Part shown: piece after piece, positions 40,930-50,758 of the stretch | Position numbering within the stretch: position 1 is the stretch's first letter | Layout: each line of letters starts with the position of its first letter | Virus record (IMG/VR): IMGVR_UViG_3300035670_000083 | Span: 36,285-100,284 of that record | Length of the DNA: 64,000 nt | Reading direction: 5' to 3' (one strand) | From: a virus | Notes under the pieces: model-generated | Told to the model about the DNA's origin: nothing | Database searches by the model: none | What the model saw: the letters and a program-made list of their open reading frames with translations, nothing else | Translations under genes and position numbers: made by a program

Positions 40930-40940
40930 TTTTATATATA
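40930..40940 (+). promoter_or_regulatory. late-promoter-like box for giant baseplate gene
   Basis: TTTTATATATA about 24 nt before the ATG of the 1955-residue gene. Confidence 0.5.
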
Positions 40941-40963
40941 ATTGAAACTCTAATAATAACTGA

Positions 40964-43900
40964 ATGGATAATCTTGTTTTTTACGACAAAGAAGGCAATT
41001 ACTTGAATTTTAATTGGAATCAAACACTTGAAAGATACGAAGGAGATATTTTATTTCACGAAAATTCAAATGATACTTTTAAAACACAAGCTCTTTATAC
41101 TTTTGAGAAAATACCTTCTTTTGAATATGAAGACCAAAATTCATTGACATTAAGAAGATGGCAATTATTCAATGAGTTTGGGTTTCATTTTTATAACTCA
41201 GAATATGTTGATCAGAAAATCACTTTAATAGAACCAACAAATAATAGAAATGATTATTTCTCAAAGTGGATTTATGGTGATAATTTTCACGAGAAGTTTC
41301 CAAATGGAACTCTTATAAGATTCAATCAATCTATTTTTGAATTCACGAATTCTGATAGACTTTATACAGTTGTTTCTTCAAAAAGAGATGCTATATTGAT
41401 AATCTCAACTACTGATAATCAAACATTTAATTCAACTTACCCATTTTTTTCAACTTATCCTTATGGAAATGAAACAATATCTTCAGTTGATGTAATAGGT
41501 ATTTATGATTATGTTAATTCATCAACATTGACTTCAAATTTATCTAATTGGAATGAAAGAGATTTTTTCAATAGACTTTATAAAGAAAGAAAATTAAATA
41601 TTGTAAATTCATTTAATAATGATAATTATCAAATAACAGATAACCAAGTACCTAAAAGGTATATAGATGCTGAAGTAGTTTCTGTTAAAAATGAGAATAT
41701 ACAAGACCTAAGACACTTTGAATGGAGAGGAACAAACCTTCCATTAAATAATGAATTAAACATATCAGTTAAATTACTTACCGACTTACCTGTTATTTAT
41801 ACTGGGATTGTTGAGTTTTATGATTCATTAACACCATTAAATATAGGTGGTTTCAATTATCAGAATGTTATAAGGTTTGGATCAGGAGTTCCAGAAATAC
41901 TTTTACCTGGAGTTCAATTCAATGTTAGAAATACTGCTTTGAACCAACAAAATTATACAGTATCAAGTATTCCTCAATTTTTAGGAAATGCTAATTTGAT
42001 AACTTACAACGAGGGTGTTCAAGTTATTTGGGATAATCGAATTTATCAATGTATTCAAACACATGATTGGGTTTTGAATGCGGTTGATGTTGATTTAACA
42101 CTTCCTAGTCCAAGAACAAATGCTAATCCTGATAATACTGTTTTTTGGTCACCTAATCCAAGTTATGTCCCAGTAAATTCAAATACAACATCAGAAGGTC
42201 CTTTAAATACTGATGTTTATTTGACAAGTGATGTATTTATATTTACTCAATCTTTTACACAATCTTCAGAAATAACTTTAGCATTGGCAGTGGATAGATT
42301 TTCAGAAAGATTATCATCATTGAATATAGATCTTATGTATGAAAATGGAACAATAAGAGCTGATTTGATTTATCCAAGTCAATATGCTTTAGTCAATTTC
42401 ACTGGTTTTGATACTTCGGTTTCGCCGCCAGTATCGACTAATATTACTTCACAAACTAATGTATGGGAAAGAGCAATTGAAGTTGAAGAGAATTTAAATT
42501 TAGAGTATAATTATGATTTTTCAGAAAACTTTGAATATAATTTAGTTTTCACAGACATAGATGAGTTTGGTATTGTTATAACAATAAATGGTGAAAGGTA
42601 TGATGAGGACGTTGAGTTTGTTTTTTCTTCTGGACAGGTTGATATGGAAAGAACAATACATCAAACTCTTATAAATTGGTATCAATCTTGGGCTCCTCAG
42701 CTTGTTTCTTTAGGTATTTTTGTTAGCTTACAAACAATTGATATAATTTCGTTATATTTTAATTCAATTAAATTGGAAACTGAGTATCCGAATATACCAC
42801 TTGATTTTAAAGTTCAAGTTGGAATAACTGCTGATTTTTATATTCAGAATAAAAGACTTCAATTTTATGAGCCTTCTCAGTTGGCTTCAACAATTCCTGG
42901 TTATGCAGGAGCTTCATTCAGTTTAGGAAATTATATTAATATAGTTGTTAATAATCGTTCATATGGTATAACACATTCTTTACCTGATCCTATTTCATCA
43001 CTATCAACAACTCTGGATAATTGGGTTACTACTTATAGTGATATATTGGATGATTTTGGAATTTATGTTGAGAACAATGCTTCATCAATTGAATTCAGAA
43101 CTAAATCACAAACACAAAGATGTGATATAGAAGTAAGAGTCGGTTCTTCTGTTTTGCCAGGAGATAAAAGTTATGAGATAATAAACCTTCAACCAGGAAA
43201 TCACGGAACTCTTTTAACCTCTAATGAGATATTATTGGGAACATTTTCAAGTGCTACTCAATCATTAGAAGGAGCTGGTTTTGCAACTGGTATGATTACA
43301 GGAATAAATGGAACTTTTTACCCTCTACAGAATGTAGAGTATAATATTCTTTATTTAGAACCACAGATTATTAATTTAAGTTATGAAGGTCCTTTCTGGG
43401 GATTGACATCAGGAGTTTGTTTGAATTCACCATTTACTGTTTTAGCTTTTAATTCTGGATTCCAAAAATCTATTTGTGCAACTTCATCACAAGGAGGACA
43501 ATTTAATCAATTCCAATTTAACAGTTCTTTTAATATACAATCACAAAGTACAACATATTCTACTAATTTTATCAATGGTTTAGCTAATATGGTTGATTTG
43601 GTTTGGGTTCCACCGACAAACTCAATTTTTGTCTTAGGTTCTTCTTCAACAACAGGAGATGTATTTGTTTATGATTCAATAACATCAAATCAGATTGTTG
43701 ATTTGAATCTTCCTAATAACTCTCAGCCTTTGAAGATTATTTATAACTGGGTTGATAATTATGTTTGGGCTTTATCTGTTAATCATCTTTGGCAAATTGA
43801 TCCTTATTCTAATAGTGTGATTCAATCATTTCCAATTACCTCTAATGCCTTTAGCTTGGACTTCAATAGAAATAATGGAGAAGTTTGGGTAACAACTAAT

Positions 43901-46831
43901 AATTCAATTCAGATTTTCAACACATCGGGATTGATAACCTCTATTTCTTATGCTCCAGGATTTTATCATCTGGTTTTTAATGATTTTGAAGGTGATTTTT
44001 ATATAAGTAGTAGAAATGGTTTGGATGTTCTTAGATATAATGGAAATACAAGAACACTTTCAAATACATATCCAATAGTTGGATTGACAGCTGATCCTTT
44101 AATTTATGAAACTATAAATGAATCTGTTTATGTTTGGGGAACAAACCTTAATAGAATCGATAATAACTTAGTTATTACTTTATTTCCGACTAGTGGAACA
44201 TTCAATGATTTTGAATTCTCTAATATAACCAATGGAATTTACTTATCTACAGATTCTGAATTCAGTTTATGGGATATCAATAATGATACATATGAATTCA
44301 ATACTACTCCAGGATATTATGGATTCCAGGCTTTGAATTTATATGATGGTGATATTTATATTTCTAACCAAGATCCTGTTAATCCTGGAATTTACACATT
44401 AGGTTCACAAAATGGAAGTTTGAATAATGTTGTATTTTTGTCAGATCCAACGACAAAGATAATTTCCAATCCAGATAGGAATTCAGTTTGGGCTATACAA
44501 CCTAATACAAATGGTATAATAGAGGTTCAACCGTTGGTTACTAATATAATTACACCAATAAGTTCAACTTTTTCTCCTATCACTGCAAATTATTTTGGAA
44601 GTTTGGATCCTAATTTTATACAAAGAAATTATCTTTGGTTACATACAAAAGATTTTTTAAGAAGACCAAGACTTAATTTCAATGGTGATGTCAGAGGAAC
44701 TTTATATTGGAAGTGGTTTTCTGATAATGTTCCTGAGTTCTTTTTGTATGATTTCTCAGGTGACTTACTAAATGAAGGAGGTGTTTTATCATATGTAGGT
44801 CCTAAACCACTACCTAAGGTACATTTGAATAGAAATCCGAATAGAGATATTGATAAGGTTAATTTACCAGAGTATCAACAAACTATATTTCCGATTGTTT
44901 ATGAGGAATTGAGTTATATTGATGATAATGATGATCTTTCTATTGTTCCTGAGCCAATTGAGACTTATATTGGTTTTAATTCACAATTAGAAGGTGGATT
45001 AAGAAGTATTTTACAACTTTATATAAAAGAAGATATTGATTTCACTTTGAATACTAAGTTAGACACAACTGATGTTATGACTTTTCAAACAGTTATAAAT
45101 CAGAATGGTGAAAGAATAGGCGAAATATCATTAGATGTTTTATCAAATTCTAATTTTTTCACTGATGTTAATGGTGTGACAAGAGGATTGAAAGTCGGAC
45201 AACATCTTGCAATTTTTGTGAATGATGTTTCAAATACAAAAAATCAATACATTTCACCTAATAACGGTTATTTGGTTAGAATAAAACAGATACTTTATAA
45301 AAAGATCAGAGTTGAATTCTTCAAAGAAATTGATGCTTTTTCTTTAGAGTCCAGTATTGTTCAGGATTATCCTAAATCAGGACAAGTAACCTATTTATCT
45401 GTTAGATTCAGAGTTTGGGATAAAGAAATCGGAAGATTCAATGTTTATGGACAAACTGAGATTGAGGATATAAGATATAAAATTGAATTAGGAAATGTTG
45501 GTAAATTAGTATCATCTGATGATGTTTATATTTTCAAAGAATATGATATTGAAGAAGAAGGTATAGATTGGACTTTTTTAAATAAAAAGAGAAAAGAGAT
45601 GTTGATGATGAAATCATTAATTTATCCTTATATAGGTTCTTATAAAGCAATTATAAATGCTATCAACTATTTCGGATATAATGATTTAGAGTTAAATGAA
45701 TATTACAGGAATATAAATCCTTTATCAAAGAATTATTTTAAGTTATTTAAAGTTGAGATTCCTGATATTTTTTCTCCTTATGTGGATACTTGGAATGAAA
45801 GTGATTTCTTAAAAAATACTTTTCCGAATCCAAATTATGAAGAAACCAATCTATTCAACTTGACTTATAGAATTACGGATAGACAAGGTAATAATGTTCT
45901 CAATTATACTTTAAAAGAAGTTCAGATAAAACTACAAGGTTTGAAACATTGGCTAGAGAAAAACATTATTCCGATAACACATAAGATATTGGATATAACA
46001 GGAAGAGCTGATTTTGTTGGTACTACAACAATAAGTCATATTGTAAGAGATGTTAATATTATTAAAACACATGAGGATTTTACTCCTGTTTCTTTTAAAT
46101 TAAATGAATTATATTTGATGCCAGTAAATAATGGATCAACTGTTTATAATTGTGTTCTTGATTTTTATTTAAAGGATGATAATAATCAGTTTTATCCTGG
46201 AGTTTCAAAGACATTACCAGATTATTACACAATTGATATCAGAAGTTATCAAATTTACAGAGAATGGTATCCATTCAAAAATTATCAAACTGGTGATAAA
46301 GTTGTTTATTTTAATAAATTGTATGAGTCTCAGATTGATAATAACAAAACAAATAATCCAAGAAAATATGAATCAGTAAATTCTTGGCAATCTGGAACAA
46401 TTTATTCTGTTGGTGATGTTGTTGAATACCAAAGAGATTATTATGTTTATTCTGGGTATGGATTCACTGGTTCGGGTTTAACTGGATCAGCTCCTACGGC
46501 TTCAGTTGTTAGTCCTTTATTGGATTCTGATTTTGGAACAGCTTCTTGGCTGAATATAACAGAATGGAAGCAAATTGATATGCGACCAATTCAGAAAATA
46601 ACAGAAAGAAGAAGGATTGATAATCTTTATCCGTTTAATTTTACTATAGATTCAAATATAGATCCTTATCTTGTTATAGAGGTTTCTTCAGAAAATGGTT
46701 ATGGTGGTTCTTATAGAGATAAGAATAATTATGAGATAAAAGGAATATTGGATATAAGAGAATTAGAATCTTTCAGTAATCTAACATCAAAACAATATAC
46801 TAACTTAGTAATTCCTATTGTTAATCCATAA
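40964..46831 (+). CDS. giant baseplate/tail protein
   Basis: A 1955-residue protein. The N-terminal part is beta-rich, Asn/Ser/Thr-heavy. About 870-1130 holds repeats of the type GEVWVTTNNSIQIFN and GDIYISNQDP, resembling a beta-propeller. About 1550-1600 has MKSLIYPYIGSYKAIINAIN and FGYNDLELNEYYRNI, the 'tail protein I'-like segment found in baseplate proteins that connect wedge to hub. About 1765-1840 has YKNYQTGDKVVYFNKLYES type pairs and SVGDVVEYQRDYYVY, similar to CBM5/12 carbohydrate-binding modules. It is likely a baseplate wedge or fibre-network protein that touches the cell surface. No single T4 counterpart can be named. Confidence 0.75.
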   Translation: MDNLVFYDKEGNYLNFNWNQTLERYEGDILFHENSNDTFKTQALYTFEKIPSFEYEDQNSLTLRRWQLFNEFGFHFYNSEYVDQKITLIEPTNNRNDYFSKWIYGDNFHEKFPNGTLIRFNQSIFEFTNSDRLYTVVSSKRDAILIISTTDNQTFNSTYPFFSTYPYGNETISSVDVIGIYDYVNSSTLTSNLSNWNERDFFNRLYKERKLNIVNSFNNDNYQITDNQVPKRYIDAEVVSVKNENIQDLRHFEWRGTNLPLNNELNISVKLLTDLPVIYTGIVEFYDSLTPLNIGGFNYQNVIRFGSGVPEILLPGVQFNVRNTALNQQNYTVSSIPQFLGNANLITYNEGVQVIWDNRIYQCIQTHDWVLNAVDVDLTLPSPRTNANPDNTVFWSPNPSYVPVNSNTTSEGPLNTDVYLTSDVFIFTQSFTQSSEITLALAVDRFSERLSSLNIDLMYENGTIRADLIYPSQYALVNFTGFDTSVSPPVSTNITSQTNVWERAIEVEENLNLEYNYDFSENFEYNLVFTDIDEFGIVITINGERYDEDVEFVFSSGQVDMERTIHQTLINWYQSWAPQLVSLGIFVSLQTIDIISLYFNSIKLETEYPNIPLDFKVQVGITADFYIQNKRLQFYEPSQLASTIPGYAGASFSLGNYINIVVNNRSYGITHSLPDPISSLSTTLDNWVTTYSDILDDFGIYVENNASSIEFRTKSQTQRCDIEVRVGSSVLPGDKSYEIINLQPGNHGTLLTSNEILLGTFSSATQSLEGAGFATGMITGINGTFYPLQNVEYNILYLEPQIINLSYEGPFWGLTSGVCLNSPFTVLAFNSGFQKSICATSSQGGQFNQFQFNSSFNIQSQSTTYSTNFINGLANMVDLVWVPPTNSIFVLGSSSTTGDVFVYDSITSNQIVDLNLPNNSQPLKIIYNWVDNYVWALSVNHLWQIDPYSNSVIQSFPITSNAFSLDFNRNNGEVWVTTNNSIQIFNTSGLITSISYAPGFYHLVFNDFEGDFYISSRNGLDVLRYNGNTRTLSNTYPIVGLTADPLIYETINESVYVWGTNLNRIDNNLVITLFPTSGTFNDFEFSNITNGIYLSTDSEFSLWDINNDTYEFNTTPGYYGFQALNLYDGDIYISNQDPVNPGIYTLGSQNGSLNNVVFLSDPTTKIISNPDRNSVWAIQPNTNGIIEVQPLVTNIITPISSTFSPITANYFGSLDPNFIQRNYLWLHTKDFLRRPRLNFNGDVRGTLYWKWFSDNVPEFFLYDFSGDLLNEGGVLSYVGPKPLPKVHLNRNPNRDIDKVNLPEYQQTIFPIVYEELSYIDDNDDLSIVPEPIETYIGFNSQLEGGLRSILQLYIKEDIDFTLNTKLDTTDVMTFQTVINQNGERIGEISLDVLSNSNFFTDVNGVTRGLKVGQHLAIFVNDVSNTKNQYISPNNGYLVRIKQILYKKIRVEFFKEIDAFSLESSIVQDYPKSGQVTYLSVRFRVWDKEIGRFNVYGQTEIEDIRYKIELGNVGKLVSSDDVYIFKEYDIEEEGIDWTFLNKKRKEMLMMKSLIYPYIGSYKAIINAINYFGYNDLELNEYYRNINPLSKNYFKLFKVEIPDIFSPYVDTWNESDFLKNTFPNPNYEETNLFNLTYRITDRQGNNVLNYTLKEVQIKLQGLKHWLEKNIIPITHKILDITGRADFVGTTTISHIVRDVNIIKTHEDFTPVSFKLNELYLMPVNNGSTVYNCVLDFYLKDDNNQFYPGVSKTLPDYYTIDIRSYQIYREWYPFKNYQTGDKVVYFNKLYESQIDNNKTNNPRKYESVNSWQSGTIYSVGDVVEYQRDYYVYSGYGFTGSGLTGSAPTASVVSPLLDSDFGTASWLNITEWKQIDMRPIQKITERRRIDNLYPFNFTIDSNIDPYLVIEVSSENGYGGSYRDKNNYEIKGILDIRELESFSNLTSKQYTNLVIPIVNP

Positions 46832-46862
46832 TATATATTAGTAAAAAATAAATATTAGTTAT

Positions 46863-47138
46863 ATGAAATATTTGAGAAAATACAATGAAGAGTTTATGGA
46901 TTTCTTTAAGAAAAAGAAAAGGAAGGAGAGTAGTTACGATTTTAATCATAGAAGTGAAGAATATCGAGGATTTAAATTGAATCAGTCAACCTTTCCAGAA
47001 GATTGGAAGTATGATCCTGAGTGGGCAGGTAAAACAAGATATCAGATATGGACTATACCATCTGATATTGGACCTGCGTATGAGGGTGAGGGTGATATAG
47101 AAGCAGCAAAGAAATTTTTAGATAGTGAATTAAAATAA
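46863..47138 (+). CDS. tagged protein, extended tag shared with 26954 gene
   Basis: A 91-residue protein starting MKYLRKYNEEFMDFFKKKKR, matching the start of the 26954 gene over about 20 residues. The body has FPEDWKYDPEWAGKTRYQIW and a short acidic end (GEGDIEAAKKFLDSELK). The remaining sequence is unlike its relative. It ends 1 nt from the convergent gp25 stop. Unknown function. Confidence 0.65.
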   Translation: MKYLRKYNEEFMDFFKKKKRKESSYDFNHRSEEYRGFKLNQSTFPEDWKYDPEWAGKTRYQIWTIPSDIGPAYEGEGDIEAAKKFLDSELK

Positions 47139-47139
47139 T

Positions 47140-47517
47140 TTAATCAATTAAAGCATAAACTTCATAATCAGCTAATTTGAATTCAACAACCATAACATCT
47201 TGGTATCTTTCTGGATCTTCTTCAAATGTTACATCTAATTGATAATTAACATCTTTAAGTTCTGGTATGTATTCGTTTATTTGATCAATTATAATTGATC
47301 TAACCGCGGGTGCTGATATCTTAGTTTCGTAAAGTAATCTTTCAAGATCTGCTCCGAAATTCGGATCACCAAGTAATTCACCTTTGTTAGTGAAAATTAA
47401 CATTTCATACTTTTGTATGATAACTCTTATCAGATCATCAGTAATTATCTTATTCACTGTGAACTTAGGATGTCCTTCATATCCTATATAAAAGTCTCTA
47501 AAATCGAATTCTGCCAT
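47140..47517 (-). CDS. gp25: baseplate wedge protein gp25
   Basis: A 125-residue protein of the gpW/gp25 lysozyme-like baseplate family. IFTNKGELLGDPNFGADLERL is the family core (N-x-x-G-E-x...P-x-F-G), followed by PAVRSIIIDQINEYIPELKD. gp25 sits at the inner ring of the baseplate and triggers sheath contraction. T4 gp25 has 132 residues, so the length fits. It is minus-strand, convergent with the tagged gene downstream of the giant baseplate gene. Confidence 0.9.
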   Translation of the reverse strand: MAEFDFRDFYIGYEGHPKFTVNKIITDDLIRVIIQKYEMLIFTNKGELLGDPNFGADLERLLYETKISAPAVRSIIIDQINEYIPELKDVNYQLDVTFEEDPERYQDVMVVEFKLADYEVYALID

Positions 47518-47548
47518 GAATTATATATAAAATAATAATATATAGACT

Positions 47549-48496
47549 ATGAAAATTTTAAATTATTCTTCATTTATAAATGAGATATTCAATTATCCAA
47601 AAGAAACACCACATAAAAGTGATAAATCAATTCAATATGAAAAGGATAAATACGCAAAGTATTATGATTCTTTGAATCGTGAGTATGAATTAACTTATAA
47701 ACATTCTGATTTTCAAAAGATTTGGAAAAGGTTGGAAAAGGATTGTAAACCCTTTTTAGATGAGGTAAAAAGAACAAATTCAGATTTGATTTATAGAGGA
47801 GTTTATGGTGGACTTCAGAGTAATGAAACTTATGGAATGGATAAGAAAAAAGTTAGGAAAGATAGATATTCTAAAGATATGAATACAGATATTCAAATTT
47901 TGTTTGATAAAGAGTTTGATAGACAATTTGGTGTTAAATTAAGATCTGAATGTGTTTTTACGACTAAAGATCCTTTACAAGCAGAGGCTTATGCTAGTTA
48001 TTCACGGGAAAGAAAAAGAAAACAACCTTATTTGTTTTTTCCAATTGGTGAATATAAATACTTTTGGAATCCAGATATTGATGATCTTTACACAAAAATT
48101 GAGGATGAACCTTGGTATTACAAATGGTATTATATAAAGGAAATAGATAATATATCTGATTATGATTTAAGTTATGAGAAATCTGATTGGTTTAAGATAT
48201 ATGGTGATCCTGAGAAACAATCTGGTGGTTGGAATAATGTCGATGGTGGTGGAAAGGGGAAAAGAGTAGATGGTGAGTGGATTCCTGATGTTTCGTTTGA
48301 AGATTATGTTAAAAATTTAGTAATTGATATAGAAAAGGAAGGAAAAAGTGAAATTCAAAGAATGGTATCTGGTTATAAGCAGGTTGGATTATCAGAAATA
48401 AAACACCAAGAGATAACTTTTGACTGTAATGAATATTACTTAGTTGATGATGTTTTTCTTTATAAGATATTAAAGAAGTTAAAAAGAATGAAATAA
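47549..48496 (+). CDS. tagged protein, possible ADP-ribosyltransferase
   Basis: A 315-residue protein with tag MKILNYSSFINE (I-N-E site). LIYRGVYGG (about 92-100) could be the ART arginine motif; SECVFTTKDPLQAEAYASYS is where the STS-like motif would be; QEITFDCNEYYLVD near the C-terminus could contain the catalytic Glu. T4 Alt, a packaged ADP-ribosyltransferase, is an obvious parallel, but the Q/E-x-E motif is not perfect, so this is a modest call. The TATATA box lies 5 nt before the ATG. It overlaps the convergent clamp-loader operon by 18 nt. Confidence 0.55.
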   Translation: MKILNYSSFINEIFNYPKETPHKSDKSIQYEKDKYAKYYDSLNREYELTYKHSDFQKIWKRLEKDCKPFLDEVKRTNSDLIYRGVYGGLQSNETYGMDKKKVRKDRYSKDMNTDIQILFDKEFDRQFGVKLRSECVFTTKDPLQAEAYASYSRERKRKQPYLFFPIGEYKYFWNPDIDDLYTKIEDEPWYYKWYYIKEIDNISDYDLSYEKSDWFKIYGDPEKQSGGWNNVDGGGKGKRVDGEWIPDVSFEDYVKNLVIDIEKEGKSEIQRMVSGYKQVGLSEIKHQEITFDCNEYYLVDDVFLYKILKKLKRMK

Positions 48497-48922
48497 TTCA
48501 TTCAATTTATTTTCTCTTAAAACTTGATTTAACGTCAAGTTTAAATCATCCTCAAATATAACATCATATTTATCACCAAATTCAAAAATAACTATATTAT
48601 CATCAAAGAATATCGGAAAACAATTGAATTTCTTTAAAAAGTATCTTTTAGTTATATCTTCGGATTTACAAGTAATAATATATCGATTAATAAATATCTC
48701 TTTATTTTTAAGATTTTTAATTTGATATAATATATCATTATCTAAAATTGTCATTTCTATAGAGTTGTCTCCAAACACTCTTGCCGATCTTCTTTGATGT
48801 CCAGATCTTCCAATCTTTGTATGGAAGTGTGTTCTAATATAGAAAGGATCAATTACGTATCTTACCTTGTCGTATTTGTTGGTTCTTTTATAATTTATCC
48901 CTTCGTATAAATCAAATATCAT
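48479..48922 (-). CDS. hypothetical protein coupled to clamp loader
   Basis: A 147-residue protein starting MIFDLYEGINYKRTNKYDK. DPFYIRTHFHTKIGRSGHQR is its basic part; the C-terminal half is beta-rich (NCFPIFFDDNIVIFEFGDKY). The ATG overlaps the gp44 stop by 4 nt, the place occupied in T4 by the small clamp-loader subunit gp62, but I see no sequence likeness to gp62. A positional analogue or a regulator is possible. The C-terminus overlaps the tagged gene at 47549. Confidence 0.55.
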   Translation of the reverse strand: MIFDLYEGINYKRTNKYDKVRYVIDPFYIRTHFHTKIGRSGHQRRSARVFGDNSIEMTILDNDILYQIKNLKNKEIFINRYIITCKSEDITKRYFLKKFNCFPIFFDDNIVIFEFGDKYDVIFEDDLNLTLNQVLRENKLNELFHSF

Positions 48923-49878
48923 AATAAAATATCTCTGAATTTACCTATTAGTGTCATTCCTAAGATCAAAGGATCTGTTTGTGAGTCTAATTTATCTCTA
49001 AGATCTGAGATAACATAATTACATTTGAATAGAGAATTGACATTTTTATTTTCTTTCAATGACCAATCAATGAATGTTTTACCTAAAATATTAAAAAGTA
49101 AATCTATTTTTTCAGCACCATAAGCTGACATTAAAAAATGATATATTTTTTCATAGCTGGCTGTTTTGTCATAAATAAGATTGTAAGTATCTAATATTAG
49201 TTTATTATTTATATTAGATGTCGTGTTGGACATTTCACCTGTTTCTTTGATATTTTGTAATTCTACAAAAATAGATCTGATGTCTGGAAATTGTTTATTT
49301 ATAAGTGAAACTAAAACTTCTTTGGTAATTGGGATATTTTCTTGTTCTGAGATTTCCATAATTCTTTTGTAAGTTCCAGTTTTTACAAATTTCTCTTCTT
49401 CACTATTCAAACAATCAAAGTTTATTGAAGTGAATCGCGATTTTATCCCATCTGATATTTTATTGAAGTGGTTTGTAGTTAAGATGAATCTCACATTATG
49501 GTGATATTTTTCTATGAATGCTTTAAGTGCGTCTTGATATTGTGGTGAAACTCTTTCAAACTCATCTAAGAAAACATATTTTATCGGATCTTCTGATTCG
49601 AACATAGGAACGGTTTTACAGAATTTCTCAATTTCACTTCTTAAAACATCGATAGATGTATAAAGAGATGAGTTTATTTCCAAGAAAGATTTATCTTTTG
49701 TGTATTTTCCGATAAGAATTCTCGCCAGTGAAGTTTTACCTGTTCCATAATTACCATAGAATATAAAATTCTTAGTAACTCCATTATTAAAATGGTTTTT
49801 AATTCTTAGAGGTAATATAGTTTCTTCTAAATTTTTTGGTCTCCATTTTTCCCAAAGTAAAAGATTATTTATTGACAT
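48919..49878 (-). CDS. gp44: sliding clamp loader large subunit
   Basis: A 319-residue RFC/gp44-type AAA+ protein. WEKWRPKNLEETI is the typical start; Walker A FYGNYGTGKTSLA (about 41-53); Walker B KYVFLDEFERVS; sensor 1 RFILTTNHFNKI; and IKSRF, the SRC-like motif with the arginine finger. Four copies with the small subunit load the gp45 clamp for replication and, in T4, for late transcription. A gp55-like sigma is also encoded in this window, so a T4-like coupling of replication to late transcription is plausible. Confidence 0.9.
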   Translation of the reverse strand: MSINNLLLWEKWRPKNLEETILPLRIKNHFNNGVTKNFIFYGNYGTGKTSLARILIGKYTKDKSFLEINSSLYTSIDVLRSEIEKFCKTVPMFESEDPIKYVFLDEFERVSPQYQDALKAFIEKYHHNVRFILTTNHFNKISDGIKSRFTSINFDCLNSEEEKFVKTGTYKRIMEISEQENIPITKEVLVSLINKQFPDIRSIFVELQNIKETGEMSNTTSNINNKLILDTYNLIYDKTASYEKIYHFLMSAYGAEKIDLLFNILGKTFIDWSLKENKNVNSLFKCNYVISDLRDKLDSQTDPLILGMTLIGKFRDILL

Positions 49879-49938
49879 AAAGAGAAGTTTAATTATTTAT
49901 ATATACTTTATTAAAAAAAAGTGGATTGTTTATTATAA

Positions 49939-50691
49939 ATGGCTAAAATTGGAGAAAGTTTTAATTATGATGATTCTTATTTCAGAGATTTAACAATCTG
50001 TGTTTTAGATACCTTAGAAGGAAGAGTAAAATGGACAAATAAATTTACATCTGGTGATGTTGAAGTTGATGTTCCTTTTTATTATTCATTAACTGGTGAT
50101 GAAAGATTCTTGTTGGATTCTTTTCAAGATGATATCGTATCCAACAATAGGTTTGTTGAATTGAATACGGACATCATTCCAAGAGGGCATATCACTTTGA
50201 CTAATTGGCAAATAAGATCTGATGAATTTAGAAATCCTAATATTTGGTTAAGAAATGTGGTTGAGAATGATCAAGAGGTTAAAAGAGTTTTGAATAAGGT
50301 AAGAGCTATTCCGATAACTGCCACTTATGAATTGACGATACTTTTAAAAACAGAGATAGATGTTTTTAAATGTTCTCAATCCATTATGAATACACTTTGG
50401 TTGTATAAGTATATGTATTTTGAGCATAATTACATGCATATAGATGCTATAATGTTACAACCTGATAACAATCAAATTGAAATCGTAAGAGAGAAAAACT
50501 TGTCAAGTGACAATACTATCAAATTAACCGCTACTATTGAGGTTCAAAGTTATTATCCTGCTTTTGTTACGGATCAGGAAATAAAGCCTTTCAGAACTCG
50601 ATGGTTCAACAATATTATCTCACTCAGAACAGGAAGTCCTAGACCGGGGAATCCTAACGCTGGTTTAGATAACTTAAATAAAAATGACTAA
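49939..50691 (+). CDS. gp15: tail sheath stabiliser (gp15-like)
   Basis: A 250-residue protein. The order of segments follows T4 gp15: DSYFRDLTICVLDTLEGRV, DVPFYYSLTGDERFL, LNTDIIPRGHITLTNWQIRS, ATYELTILLKTEIDVFKCSQ and a closing EVQSYYPAFVTDQE. T4 gp15 forms the hexamer that caps the sheath and tube and connects to the neck. The likeness is of pattern (Y-E-L-[ST]-I, P-R-G-x-[IL]-x-L) rather than high identity. Confidence 0.6.
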   Translation: MAKIGESFNYDDSYFRDLTICVLDTLEGRVKWTNKFTSGDVEVDVPFYYSLTGDERFLLDSFQDDIVSNNRFVELNTDIIPRGHITLTNWQIRSDEFRNPNIWLRNVVENDQEVKRVLNKVRAIPITATYELTILLKTEIDVFKCSQSIMNTLWLYKYMYFEHNYMHIDAIMLQPDNNQIEIVREKNLSSDNTIKLTATIEVQSYYPAFVTDQEIKPFRTRWFNNIISLRTGSPRPGNPNAGLDNLNKND

Positions 50692-50722
50692 CTAAAAATT
50701 GAAAAAATTGACTTTTTTAATG

Positions 50723-50731
50723 TAATATATA
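50723..50731 (+). promoter_or_regulatory. late-promoter-like box
   Basis: TAATATATA, about 28 nt before the ATG of the 426-residue gene, following a T-rich stretch. Confidence 0.45.
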
Positions 50732-50758
50732 GTTATAAGAAAAAATAATATTTTTAAT

